From JAHCHG01 sp041745765 (GTDB lineage Bacteria > Acidobacteriota > Blastocatellia > Pyrinomonadales > Pyrinomonadaceae), in contig JBGTIH010000121.1 in NCBI GenBank assembly GCA_041745765.1, forward strand, positions 62,001-126,000: 64,000 nucleotides of DNA, in the 5' to 3' direction. This document shows positions 8,104 through 17,400 of the stretch, piece after piece. The notes beneath the pieces are model-generated. The model was not told the origin of the DNA and ran no database searches. It worked only from the letters and a program-made list of their open reading frames with translations. The position numbers and the translations under genes are program-made. The stretch's first letter is position 1, and every line of letters begins with the position of its first letter.

Positions 8104-9231
8104 TCACTTTGATTTCTTCGCTTTTAGCAATCTCTCGCACTTTCTCCAATAGCCGAAAAATGACGGATAATAATTTCTGATTTCGGGAAACATCCAATCT
8201 CTCGATTCTTCGATTCCTTGATAATGAGTGTTGGTCGGATGTTCTTTGAAATAAATTTCGGAAAAACTATGCTCATTGATCAATTCGTCAAATTCGCCCG
8301 AATAGATTTTTATTCCGCCGATATTTTCGGCAAGCTTCAGAACAAATTCTATCGTTTTCGATGAAACCGGATATTTTTCAAAATGAGAAGGTTCAAGTAA
8401 CAGAATACGGTTTGCGTTGATTTCATTTTTCCAAAACGGATCGAGATTGTAAAAATTGTAGATCAAAGTCGGCAGGGAATTATCAAATTCAACTGGCTCT
8501 TTTTTCGGCAGTTCGGTTGTCAAAACCGGACTTTCGACGGTTTGCAGAATTTCGGGAATCGGCATTTCGGGAAGTTCTTCGTAAGTTTTATCAAGAAATG
8601 TCTCGTGCTGATCGGTACCGCAATATTTGTTGATATTTTCCTGATTCGCGTAATATTTTTTCGTGCTGAAAGTTCCCGCCGTCCATTGCCAACTCAGCGC
8701 GTTGCTCGCCCAATCCGCGTCAAGCAGATGAAAATACATCCATTTTGCCGGAACGCGCCAATGACTTTTCCCGATATTACACGTGATTGAAGCGATATAC
8801 ATTCGCACGTGATTGTGAACGTAACCCGTTTCGTATAAATCTTTTATACCTTGGTCAATCGCCTCGATTCCGGTTTCCGCATTGATTAAAGCTGATGAAA
8901 TTTGCGAATTTTCAACATCTTCCTGCGGCTGTTTTAAGTCGTCGTTTATTTCATCTTTTACCGCGTGCCAGACGTTTTGAAAATATTCGCGCCACGCCAA
9001 TTCCTGCGCGAATCTTTCGTATTCATAAAACTTGAAACCGCGTTTCAAAACTGCGTCCAAGACGTATTTCGGCGAGATCACGCCGCGGCTGATATACGGC
9101 GAAAGCCTTGTAACCGCACCGTTTAGAAAGTTTCTCGTGCGTCCGTATTCGACCGGATCAATCTTTTCCACTTCAGCTAAAATTTCTGTAATTGATGTTT
9201 TAAACATATTATTTTCCAAAAATTTTTGCAT
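8104..9231 (-). CDS. Photolyase FAD-binding-domain protein with a C-terminal alpha/beta domain
   Basis: A 375-residue protein that begins directly with the photolyase FAD-binding helical domain: RNFLNGAVTRLSPYISRGVI, FAQELAWREYFQNVW, YETGYVHNHVRMYIAS and LDADWASNALSWQWTAGTF. There is no N-terminal antenna domain. Residues about 250-375 instead look like one, with RILLLEPSHFEKYPVSSKTI and KIYSGEFDEL matching the style of photolyase alpha/beta domains. The order therefore seems swapped. The ATG at 9231 abuts the moaA stop; an internal ATG at 9207 (MFKTS) is an alternative. It probably binds FAD and acts in light-dependent repair or sensing. Confidence 0.82.
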   Translation of the reverse strand: MQKFLENNMFKTSITEILAEVEKIDPVEYGRTRNFLNGAVTRLSPYISRGVISPKYVLDAVLKRGFKFYEYERFAQELAWREYFQNVWHAVKDEINDDLKQPQEDVENSQISSALINAETGIEAIDQGIKDLYETGYVHNHVRMYIASITCNIGKSHWRVPAKWMYFHLLDADWASNALSWQWTAGTFSTKKYYANQENINKYCGTDQHETFLDKTYEELPEMPIPEILQTVESPVLTTELPKKEPVEFDNSLPTLIYNFYNLDPFWKNEINANRILLLEPSHFEKYPVSSKTIEFVLKLAENIGGIKIYSGEFDELINEHSFSEIYFKEHPTNTHYQGIEESRDWMFPEIRNYYPSFFGYWRKCERLLKAKKSK

Positions 9232-10296
9232 TCATCCGCCGATAAAACTCATCGAACGCGATGCGGGCGCAAATTTCGCATCGTTGATATAATGACGCGG
9301 TTCTTTTTGCATCACAGCATCTTGAATGAATTCAATAATTTCCGCACGCGTCGCGCCGTTTCGCAAACGGTCGCGCAAGTTGTGTTCTTTGATCGAAAAA
9401 AGACAGGTGCGAATTTGTCCGTCCGCCGTCAGACGTATGCGCGAACACGCGCCGCAAAACATCTGCGTAACCGGCGCGATTATGCCGATCTCGCCTTTTT
9501 CAGTGTCTTTGAATTTATATTTCCAGGCGGTTTCGCTGCCGCGCGTTTTTTCCTTTAATTCGAGCGGAAAATTTTCGTGGATCTTTTGAAAAATTTCCTT
9601 GCCGGAAACAACCAGATTGCGATTCCATTCGTGAGCCGAATCAAGCGGCATATATTCAATAAAACGCATCGAAACGCCCGTTTCTCGCGCAAAATTCGCC
9701 AGATCAACAACTTCGTCTTCGTTCCAGCCGCGTACAATAACGGCATTTATCCGAACCGGATTCAAACCCGCGTTTTGCGCCGCTTCGATCGCTTCCAAAA
9801 CTTCCGACAATTTATCAACGCCCGTAATTTCTTTAAATTTCTCGGTTTTCAAAGAATCGAGCGAAATCGTCACGCGGTCTAATCCGGCGCGTTTCAAATC
9901 TTTAGCACGTTTCGGCAGCGAAAAACCGTTGGTCGTCAAAGCCAAATCGAGCAATTTTGGATTTTGGGTTTTGGATTTCGGATTGTTTTCTTCTTCACTT
10001 TGAACTTTGAACTTTGAACTTTGAACTTTGAGAATTGCGATTTTTTCGACCAGTTTTTCGACATCTTTTCTCAGAAGCGGTTCGCCGCCCGTCAGACGAA
10101 TTTTTTCAATCCCGAGAGAAACAAAAATCTCGCAAATTTCGACGATTTCTTCAAAAGTAAGAATCGTATCTTTGCGCGCCAGCGGCGGCTCGCCGTTCGG
10201 CAGACAATAAAAACAGCGAAAATTACAGCGGTCGGTCAAAGACACGCGCAAGTCGCGGATTATTCGATTGTGAGCGTCGCGCAAAATATTTTTCAT
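9232..10296 (-). CDS. moaA: GTP 3',8-cyclase, molybdenum cofactor biosynthesis protein A
   Basis: A radical SAM enzyme that starts molybdopterin synthesis from GTP. From the ATG at 10296 (354 residues) the N-terminal cluster is CNFRCFYC (C24, C28, C31), followed by RLTGGEPLLRKDVE. The C-terminal substrate-binding cluster is MFCGACSRIRLTADGQIRTC. Family members usually end with two glycines, as here (SFIGG). Between these lies an unusual insert at residues about 88-115 (KVQSSKFKVQSEEENNPKSK) encoded by tandem repeats. Its stop touches the start of the photolyase gene, so it leads the operon. Confidence 0.93.
   Translation of the reverse strand: MKNILRDAHNRIIRDLRVSLTDRCNFRCFYCLPNGEPPLARKDTILTFEEIVEICEIFVSLGIEKIRLTGGEPLLRKDVEKLVEKIAILKVQSSKFKVQSEEENNPKSKTQNPKLLDLALTTNGFSLPKRAKDLKRAGLDRVTISLDSLKTEKFKEITGVDKLSEVLEAIEAAQNAGLNPVRINAVIVRGWNEDEVVDLANFARETGVSMRFIEYMPLDSAHEWNRNLVVSGKEIFQKIHENFPLELKEKTRGSETAWKYKFKDTEKGEIGIIAPVTQMFCGACSRIRLTADGQIRTCLFSIKEHNLRDRLRNGATRAEIIEFIQDAVMQKEPRHYINDAKFAPASRSMSFIGG
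9953..10031. repeat. In-frame tandem heptamers inside moaA
   Basis: Two tracts lie back to back: 9953-9984 (ttttgga-type units) and 9996-10031 (five copies of aactttg). Since three 7-nt units make 21 nt, they translate to a repeating heptapeptide (SKFKVQS) and related NPKSKTQNPK peptides. They fall in a loop between the conserved parts of MoaA and do not break the frame. Confidence 0.8.
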
Positions 10297-10452
10297 CTGC
10301 TTTAAATAATAACGCTTTCGGTAGAAGAAAACCAAAGCGCGAAGATTTGCGATTTTTTTTACATCGGGCAATTTTCATTGTTAATGTAGAAAAATAAAAA
10401 CTCAAGGTTGCAAAAATCTGCGTATTTTCCGGTAAAATGAATTTCAAAAATC

Positions 10453-10484
10453 AAACCAATCCAAAATCCAAAATCTAAAATCGG
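10453..10484. repeat. ccaaaat heptamer array at the 3' end of the esterase gene
   Basis: Tandem ccaaaat/ctaaaat units span the stop codon of the esterase gene (TAG at 10475-10477 is itself part of a unit). The sequence caaaccaatccaaaatcc recurs, inverted, at 36085-36112 after the acyl-CoA ligase stop, so the two loci are dispersed relatives. Confidence 0.75.
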
Positions 10485-11146
10485 CTCAGCCATTTACTCA
10501 TATCTTCGCGCATTTCAGTTGTGATTTCGTGCGGAGCTTTGTAATTCAAACTCCGGAAATTCGGCAGATATTCGCTCAATTTCTTTTCAAAACCCTGAAA
10601 TTTTTCGAGCGAATAAAATTCGTCCGTGTCGCCGTAAAGATACAGAGTTTCGGCACTCGTCGGCGCGTAGATTTCATTCGTTTCCAAATCCGACGGAATT
10701 CCGCCCGAAACGCCGATAAAGCCTTTTAAGATTTCCGGGTGCGTAAAAGCGAAGCGAAAATTGAGCGCGCAGGCTTGCGAAAAACCGTAAAGATAAATGT
10801 TTTCCGCGGCAGCAATCCCGTCATTCGTCAGTTTTTCGATTACGTCCAAAACGAATTTATGATGCAGCGCGACGGCTTCTTCCGATTTTTCGTGCGTCAG
10901 CCAGCCGTAAACGACCTTGTATTCGCCGTTCTTGCCTTCGCGGTAAAATTGATTCGGTGCTTGAATTGCAGCAATCGCAAAATTCTCCGGCGCGATTACG
11001 CGGGCTTCGCGCATCATATAATGCTTGTGCGCTCCGTAACCGTGAACGGAAATCAGCAGCGGCGCGGGCATTTGTGCTTCTTCCGGCACGAAAAGATCGT
11101 AATAAAGTTTGATTTCGGCAGTTACATTTAAATCGGTTTTCAACAT
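10475..11146 (-). CDS. Phospholipase/carboxylesterase-like alpha/beta hydrolase
   Basis: A 223-residue alpha/beta hydrolase. The oxyanion region is LISVHGYGAH, the nucleophile elbow is YGFSQACAL (Ser123), and the remaining triad is likely Asp in YGDTDEF and His in APHEIT (about residues 173-175 and 206). This is the layout of the phospholipase/carboxylesterase (YpfH/acyl-protein thioesterase) family. No signal peptide is seen, so it should act in the cytoplasm. It lies downstream of a methyltransferase on the same strand, separated by a large palindromic repeat. Confidence 0.85.
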   Translation of the reverse strand: MLKTDLNVTAEIKLYYDLFVPEEAQMPAPLLISVHGYGAHKHYMMREARVIAPENFAIAAIQAPNQFYREGKNGEYKVVYGWLTHEKSEEAVALHHKFVLDVIEKLTNDGIAAAENIYLYGFSQACALNFRFAFTHPEILKGFIGVSGGIPSDLETNEIYAPTSAETLYLYGDTDEFYSLEKFQGFEKKLSEYLPNFRSLNYKAPHEITTEMREDMSKWLSRF

Positions 11147-11179
11147 ATATAAAGTTTAAAAGTGAAAAATATAAAGTTT

Positions 11180-11309
11180 AAAAGTGAAAAAGTGAAAAAG
11201 TGAAAAAGTTTTTCGGCAATTGATTATTAGCTTTTTCAAATAAAAATGATCATTTTTTCATAAAAGCTAATAATTAAATACTTTTTCACTTTTTCACTTT
11301 TTCACTTTT
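11180..11309. repeat. Large nested palindrome of gtgaaaaa octamers
   Basis: The arms 11180-11209 and 11280-11309 are a perfect 30 bp inverted repeat made of gtgaaaaa (8 nt) units. Inside them a second inverted pair (tgattattagctttt near 11221 and aaaagctaataatta near 11262-11276) continues the stem. The right arm reaches into the methyltransferase gene and encodes its last residues and stop codon. On the minus strand it would form a long A/U-rich hairpin directly after that gene. Confidence 0.85.
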
Positions 11310-12113
11310 CACCTTTTTAATCCATTCTTCGGGTTTTGGAAGTTTGCGCGGCATGCGTGAGCGGAAAAGTTTGTAGATTTTTTTTTCAACGCCTTTCAGC
11401 TCTTTTTTGAAAACGACAAACGGAATCAGGCGGCTCAGGCGTTTGTATAATTTCATCTTTTCGGTGCGAAATTCCCAGCCTTTTTTTTCATCTTTGTGAA
11501 ACTGCGCCCATGCGATCGAGCCGACAAAACCGCACGCGCCGAAGTTCGGCGAGAGTAGAATATCTTCCATAAAAACGCGGATTCCGCCTTCGAATTCGTG
11601 CAGAACGTCGTGAATCGCGACAATCGCGCCGTCGCTTAAATGACCGGCAAAACCGTCGAAATCGAGTTTTGTTCCTTTATATGTATGATCGCCGTCAATC
11701 CACAGAAAGCGCAGCGGTTTATCCCAGTTTTGCGCGAGTTCGTAGGAAAATTTTTGATGAAATTCGATGTTTTCGCTGACTTTGTGCGCTTCGATATTTT
11801 TCTGAAAATCGGGAAAGGACGAATCATCGCCCCTCAGATCGGGATCTGTTTCCGAAGGCGCAATCATCGGGTCAACGGCGTGAACCGTTGTCTTACCCGA
11901 CAACGCGGCGGATTTTGCCAGAATAATTGTTGATTTTCCTTTAAAACTCCCGATTTCCAGAATTTCTCCGGCAGTTGTCGGACACGCGGCAAGCAGCGCG
12001 AGAAAACGAATCTCGTTCGGCGACAGATAGCCTTCAACCGTTTCAACTTCCGTCAAAAGATTTTCGACAAAACCATCGAACTCGGCGGGCAATTTTTTTT
12101 CAGATGTTTTCAT
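11286..12113 (-). CDS. Class I SAM-dependent methyltransferase (Methyltransf_24 type)
   Basis: A 275-residue protein with a SAM-binding motif I (EILEIGSFKGKSTI), an acidic motif II (VHAVDP), and RFLWIDGDHTYKGTKLDFDGF, typical of the Methyltransf_24 group found in glycan and antibiotic clusters. The acceptor is unknown. Its final residues (KVKSEKVKK) are encoded by the arm of the adjacent octamer palindrome, so the natural C-terminus may have been replaced or extended by repeat sequence. It is divergent from the O-antigen ligase gene. Confidence 0.8.
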   Translation of the reverse strand: MKTSEKKLPAEFDGFVENLLTEVETVEGYLSPNEIRFLALLAACPTTAGEILEIGSFKGKSTIILAKSAALSGKTTVHAVDPMIAPSETDPDLRGDDSSFPDFQKNIEAHKVSENIEFHQKFSYELAQNWDKPLRFLWIDGDHTYKGTKLDFDGFAGHLSDGAIVAIHDVLHEFEGGIRVFMEDILLSPNFGACGFVGSIAWAQFHKDEKKGWEFRTEKMKLYKRLSRLIPFVVFKKELKGVEKKIYKLFRSRMPRKLPKPEEWIKKVKSEKVKK

Positions 12114-12292
12114 AACGAAGAAGTAAATGTCAGACTACTCGGATTGCAACAGCAATGTCAAAAACAACCGTAAGACTTATCACAAAAGATTTTTGAAATA
12201 TTATAAATTGTGTTAAATCAATGATCTTTGCGCCGTGTGCGGCTTTGTGCGACACTTTTTCAATTGTAATTTTCAACGATAAAATAATTTTG

Positions 12293-13765
12293 ATGCAGAC
12301 ATTTCTTACAAAACTTGACGAACTTGCCGGAATAAAGCAGGAAAACAAACTCGCCGGATGGCTTGAGCGAATTGCTTTTATCTTTTTGTTTTTAATGATT
12401 TTGTCCGCGCCGCATTCGATTGCCGCGACGCAAACCGCGTGGCTTTGCGGAATGCTTGCGTGGATAATTCGGCTTTTTACAAAACCGCGTCCGCGACTTG
12501 TCAGAACGCCGCTCGATCTTGCGCTTTGGGTATTTTTCGGCTGGACGGTCATCATCAGTTTTTTTTCCTACGAACCGCTTGTTTCGATCAATAAACTGCG
12601 CGGTGCGGCACTTTTTTTGATTTTTTATTTTGTTATCAATAATTTGCGAAATTTTCGCGCCTTAAAACTTCTGGCTTTTGCGCTGATTTTTTCGTGTATG
12701 GTCAATGTTTTATGGACACCGATTGAACGAATTTTCGGGCGCGGCGTGGAAATTCAAGGCATCAGCGTATCAAGCCCTCTGAAAAAAGCTCTGCTTTGGG
12801 AAGGCGATACGCTTTTGAAAGCTAACGGCAAAAAAATCAGAACGCCGGAAGAATTAGTTGCCGAAATCGAAAAAGTTGAAACGACAAAAATTGATTTCTA
12901 TCGTCCGGATTTCTACTTTACTGTCGAGGTAAAACGCGCTGATTTACTGAGCGGAAATGCTCTAGAAAAACTCGGAATCGAAAGTTGGAAAAAAAGCCGA
13001 AACTGGCGTTCGCAAGGTTTTTACGGACATTACGCAACTTATGCCGAAGTTTTGCAATTGATAATTTCGCTGGTTTTCGGACTTTTCATCGCTTCAATCG
13101 GATTCCGAAAAGGAACTAAATCACAGATAAACACCGCAGATGAACACGAATTAAATTCACGATCCACAATCAAAAATCGAAAATTACGAAAATTTCCTTT
13201 CAATTTTTCGCCGCTTCTGCTTTTCTGTCTCGCCGCAATGGCGTTTGCGCTTCTTTTGACGATCACACGCGCTTCTCAACTTGCGTTTTTGGTTTCAGCA
13301 TTTACGATAGTTTTGCTCAATGGAAATCGCAAAATTTTTTTAACTTTAGCCGCCATAATTCTGCCGGTCGCGCTTGTTGGATTATATGTTTTGCAGCAAA
13401 GCAGAGATGTCGGTTTTTTTGACCAAACGGATGAATCAACCAAATACCGGCAAACGGTTTATCGTGAAGGTTTGACTTTATGGACGGAAAATCCGCGACA
13501 TTTCTTGCTCGGAATCGGAATGGACACGGTAACGAAAAAAGAATACGTCGAAAAATGGGGACTTTTTGACAACGGAAAACTGCCGATGAGCCATTTTCAT
13601 TCAACGCCGATTCAACTGCTCGTCGAACGCGGTTTATTCGGACTTTTGTTTTGGCTGGTTGTTTTAGGAATTTATCTGCGAACTTTGTGGAAAGGATTTC
13701 GGAACGCCGAACGGGAGAATTCCGACATTTCAGATTTCAGATTTCAAATGAAAATCCACAAATAA
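12293..13765 (+). CDS. O-antigen ligase family membrane protein (frame interrupted near the C-terminus)
   Basis: A hydrophobic protein with about ten membrane segments and the Wzy/WaaL-type region GIGMDTVTKKEYVEKWG followed by MSHFHSTPIQLLVERGLFGL, where the His and the periplasmic loop are typical of O-antigen ligases and polymerases. A periplasmic loop around residues 160-230 resembles a small PDZ-like insert. ATG 12293 was chosen over the upstream frame because it starts MQTFLTKLDELAG. The frame stops at 13765 just after tandem repeats, and the expected last membrane helix lies in the same frame further on (13850-14068). Confidence 0.8.
   Translation: MQTFLTKLDELAGIKQENKLAGWLERIAFIFLFLMILSAPHSIAATQTAWLCGMLAWIIRLFTKPRPRLVRTPLDLALWVFFGWTVIISFFSYEPLVSINKLRGAALFLIFYFVINNLRNFRALKLLAFALIFSCMVNVLWTPIERIFGRGVEIQGISVSSPLKKALLWEGDTLLKANGKKIRTPEELVAEIEKVETTKIDFYRPDFYFTVEVKRADLLSGNALEKLGIESWKKSRNWRSQGFYGHYATYAEVLQLIISLVFGLFIASIGFRKGTKSQINTADEHELNSRSTIKNRKLRKFPFNFSPLLLFCLAAMAFALLLTITRASQLAFLVSAFTIVLLNGNRKIFLTLAAIILPVALVGLYVLQQSRDVGFFDQTDESTKYRQTVYREGLTLWTENPRHFLLGIGMDTVTKKEYVEKWGLFDNGKLPMSHFHSTPIQLLVERGLFGLLFWLVVLGIYLRTLWKGFRNAERENSDISDFRFQMKIHK
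13116..13170. repeat. In-frame copy of the cacagataaacac/gatgaacac repeat inside the ligase gene
   Basis: The bases here (cacagataaacaccgcagatgaacacg) encode KSQINTADEHELN in a cytoplasmic loop of the O-antigen ligase. The same words occur at 14039-14066 and, inverted, at 14331-14358. This looks like insertion of a dispersed repeat in an open frame. Confidence 0.6.
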
Positions 13766-14068
13766 TCGTAGAAGAAAATATTGAAAAATCCGAAACTAAA
13801 AGATTAAATCAGGAATCCAAAATCCAAAATCTCTACTTATCAGCTTAAACGTGGAATACTTCTGGGCTGTTTGGGCGGTACGGTCGGATTTTTTACGAGC
13901 AGTCTGGTGCATTATAATCTTGGCGACGGCGAAGTTGCAATGGTTTTCTTTATGTTGATGGGCTTCGGCGTTTTTGCGGCAGGTTTAAAAAAATCGGTAT
14001 CAGTAGAGCCAAATTCTGAAAAACAAAAGAAAAATTGTCCACAGATGAACACAGATAAACACGGATGA
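13766..14068 (+). pseudogene. Detached C-terminal segment of the O-antigen ligase
   Basis: From about 13850 the frame of the ligase resumes with KRGILLGCLGGTVGFF, SSLVHYNLGDGEVAMVFF and a last membrane helix, as expected for the end of this family. Between 13765 and 13850 that frame has three stops. The intervening stretch is open in another frame (13733-13835). The two switch points are both tandem heptamer tracts (atttcag units near 13735-13757 and atccaaa units near 13814-13833). One added unit in the first and one removed in the second would make a single open frame. The end (CPQMNTDKHG and stop) is encoded by another repeat. Confidence 0.65.
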
Positions 14069-14358
14069 TTTTCATTAGAGCTGTTTGAAAACTCTTGAGT
14101 TCCGTTAGGAACGATATATTTATAGCTAATGGAGAGCAAATTTTAGTAGAGTTCCGTAGGAACGGCATATTGTTATGCCGTTCCTACGGAACTCGCTTCG
14201 TATATTTGACGCTATTTCTATAAATATCACGCTCCTACGGAGCTGATTTATGAGTTTTCAAACAGATTCTTAGAAATAATTTAAAGTAAAGTGTTAAACG
14301 GTTTTATGCAATTGCCGAAAATCTAAAAAAATCTGTGTTTATCTATGTTCATCTGTGG
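14039..14358. repeat. Outer inverted repeat of cacagatgaacacagataaac words
   Basis: 14039-14066 and 14331-14358 are inverted copies with 26 of 28 matching bases. They enclose the palindromic element at 14081-14265. The left arm contains the stop of the O-antigen ligase C-terminal segment. The remaining 14266-14330 and 14359-14416 hold no gene that I can see. Confidence 0.7.
14081..14265. mobile_element. MITE-like palindromic element
   Basis: A 185 bp element bounded by perfect 14 bp inverted termini (ctgtttgaaaactc at 14081-14094 and its complement at 14252-14265). The centre is a 21 bp perfect stem (14149-14169 with 14174-14194) containing gttccgtaggaacggcat. Further tccgttaggaacg and gctcctacggagc words flank it. 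There is no coding capacity. The motif resembles short repetitive gtaggaac/ctcctacgg elements I recall from several phyla. Mobility by an outside transposase is inference. Confidence 0.6.
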
Positions 14359-14416
14359 ATAAATAAAATTTGGATCTACTGATACTGACTGCCTGAGATA
14401 AAAATCTCTTTTAAAT

Positions 14417-17400
14417 TCACGCCGCTTTTTGAATGCCGTAACGTTCGAGTTTGAGATATAAACCGCGACGCGTTAAACCGAGTTCGCGGGCGCATTGCGA
14501 TATGTTCCAGTTGTGGCGGACAAGCGCGTCTTTAATCATTTGCGTTTCCAATTCGCCGACGGCTTCTTCGAGCGTTCCGCTGTTTGAAGCAATATTGTAT
14601 GACGAAAATGATTTATCGAAAGAAGTGATTGTTTTGATATTTTCATTGCCGTTCATCGGTGAAATCGAAGAACCGCTTCGTTTGAGTTCGGGCGAAAGAT
14701 GCGCCGGCGTGATGGTTTCGCCGTCTTCGGCACGCGCCACGATTCTCTGAATTTCGTTGCACAGCTGACGAACATTTCCTTCCCACTCGCAAACCATAAG
14801 TAAATCAACCGTTTGCGGCGTAATATTAATATCGCGTTTGCCGAATCGTGCCGAATATTGATTAACGTAATAGCTGATTATCGGCGGAATTTCCGAACGT
14901 CTTTCTCGTAAAGGCGGAACGCGCAGACGAATTACATTTAAGCGATAATACAAATCTTCGCGGAAACTGCCGTCGGCAACCTTTTCTTCAAGCGGCATAT
15001 TTGTTGCGGCGATTATCCGCACGTCAACTTTTATCGGACTTTTTTCGCCGAGCGGCTGAACTTCGCCTTCCTGCAAAAATCTCAACAATTTCGGCTGAAC
15101 GTCAATCGGCAAATCGCCGACTTCATCAAGAAAAAGAGTGCCGCCGTCAGCCGCGCGAATCATTCCCTGCGAATCGGCAACCGCGCCCGTGAACGCGCCT
15201 TTTTTGTAACCGAAAAGATGACCTTCCGCCAGTTCTTTCGGAACGGCGGTGCAGTTAAATGGTATAAAAACCTTATCTTTACGGCTGGAAATCGTATGAA
15301 TTGCGCGGGAGACGAGTTCTTTTCCCGTTCCCGATTCGCCCGTTACGAGAACCGTTACGTCGGAAGAACGGATTTTATAAACTTCCTCGACCAGCGAGGA
15401 CATCGCCGGAGAAGAATGAATAAATCCGGGCATCAAAGAATTCGATGTGAACGGACTCGTTTCTTGTTCGGTTTGTTGGTGTTTGTCCTTGTCGCGCAGA
15501 GCGCAAACGTCCATTCCGAGTTCGACAACTCTCAGCAGCGGCTGAACGGAAGATTCATCATTTAAAACTGCACCGGTTTCGGGCGAAATAATCAGAAATG
15601 CCAAAGCAGCACTCGGCGCACGCAGATTAAAGATTCTTAAATCTTTTGTTTTAGAAAATTTTTCCGTTTCATTTTTGCTCTGAGATTGCTGGAATTTAGA
15701 AACAATTTCCATACTTTCGGTCGGAGTATAGCCGTGTGTGATAAACGGAAAAAGTCTTTTCTGATCGTTAAATTCAGCGATGATAATTTTTTTCGCCTTA
15801 CTTTCCTGTTGCAAAATGGCGATAAGTTCACGGAAAAGCAATTCACGCGAAGCGGTCGCTTCCGCCAGACGCAGCATTAAAAGTTGTGAAACCGCCGTTT
15901 TGGGGCGTTGGTTAGTTAATTCCGGAGATTGCCTCGTTTTAATGGTTTTAAGGTTTTCAAGAATTCCTCCGGTTATTTCCAAAAACATTTTGATGCCGAG
16001 CCGACCAAATGTGTCAGCCGCAGCCAAAAGATGTTTTTTGGCTTTTTCAGGACTGTTTCTGGAAAGCGTTTGACCGATCAAAAAGTTTGCCAAAGCTGTG
16101 TGATAAAGATCGGCGGCGGTTTCAAAAATCGTCAAACAGCGGCTGAAATGATAAACCGCAATTTCTTCATCGGCAACTTTTAAGGCAAGCAGTCCGCGAA
16201 TTCTTTGAATATTTCCGAGAACAAAGAAATCCGAATTTGTTTCGTTTTCTTCGATCAAACTCAGTTCGGTTTCACATTCGGCGAGTTTATTTTCTTCCAG
16301 ATGAACTTCTGCCAAAACCAGATTTGCCATATTGGCAATCTGAGTTTCGCCGATTTTTTTGCAAATTTTCAAAGTTTCATGCGCTTTTTGTTCGGCTTGA
16401 CGAAGCTTTCCCTGTGCCAGAAAACATCGTGCCAGATTTCGCATTGCCTGAATTGCATACCATTCTTTCCGGTGTTCAATGGCGACTTCGACTCCTTGCT
16501 CGAGTAATTTTTGCGCGTTTTTTAATTCGCCGCGAAGCAATTTTAACTCGCCGAGAGAATCCAGAATTCCGGCAACGTGCGCGTGATTGGCTTCAATCGC
16601 CAGATCGAGAGCTTGTTTAATAATAGCTTCGGCGCGTTCCCAATCGCCGAGAAGCATTAGATTTATTCCTAAATTATTATATGCGGCAATGGATTGGATT
16701 TTATGTTCGGTTTGTTCAAAAAATTTGATGGATTTTTCCAGACAATCAATTCCGTCTTGCGGTCGGCGCAGAAACCAGTATGCGCCGGACATATCCGAAT
16801 AAAGTTTGCCGAGAACAAACGGCGCATTGCGCGAACCGATGATTTTTATTGCCAGTTGGAAATACTCAATCGCTTTTTCGCTGTTGCCTTCCTGATGATA
16901 AGTCATCGCCAACATATGGTAAGCGTTTGCCATTCCGTGCCAGTCGCCGTCTTCCCGATACGCCGCTAAACCTTTTTCAGCGTGATCGCGGGCAATCGGA
17001 TATTCGTTTAACTTCCGGTAGACACGCGCCAAAGCCACATAAATCTCGCCGTTTAATTGTTGTAAATTAAAACTTTTAGCTTCTTCCAGAGCAAAATTCA
17101 AGAGGGCAACGGCTTTCGGATAATCCTGTGAATTGTTGTAAGAAATAGCAAGCTGAGTTAAAACCGAAAGAGCCGTTTCAGCTTCGAGTTCGCTCAAAAA
17201 ATCATCATCATTGTATTTTTCAACAACTTCGAGAGCATTTTTGTAACGTCCCTGTGTTTCGTAGGTGTAAGAAAGAAGTCGGCGGAATTTGGCTTCCGTC
17301 TCTTCTGAATGAGAATAATTTTCCAGCATATTCGTCAGAATTTTCTCTGCCGCGCCGGACATTCCTTCGCCGAGTTTTTGATTAACTTCGGCGAAAATTT

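Noticed and set aside
11180..11309. CRISPR array
   Set aside because: Units are 8 nt without spacers of constant length, and the two arms are inverted; this is a palindromic tandem repeat.
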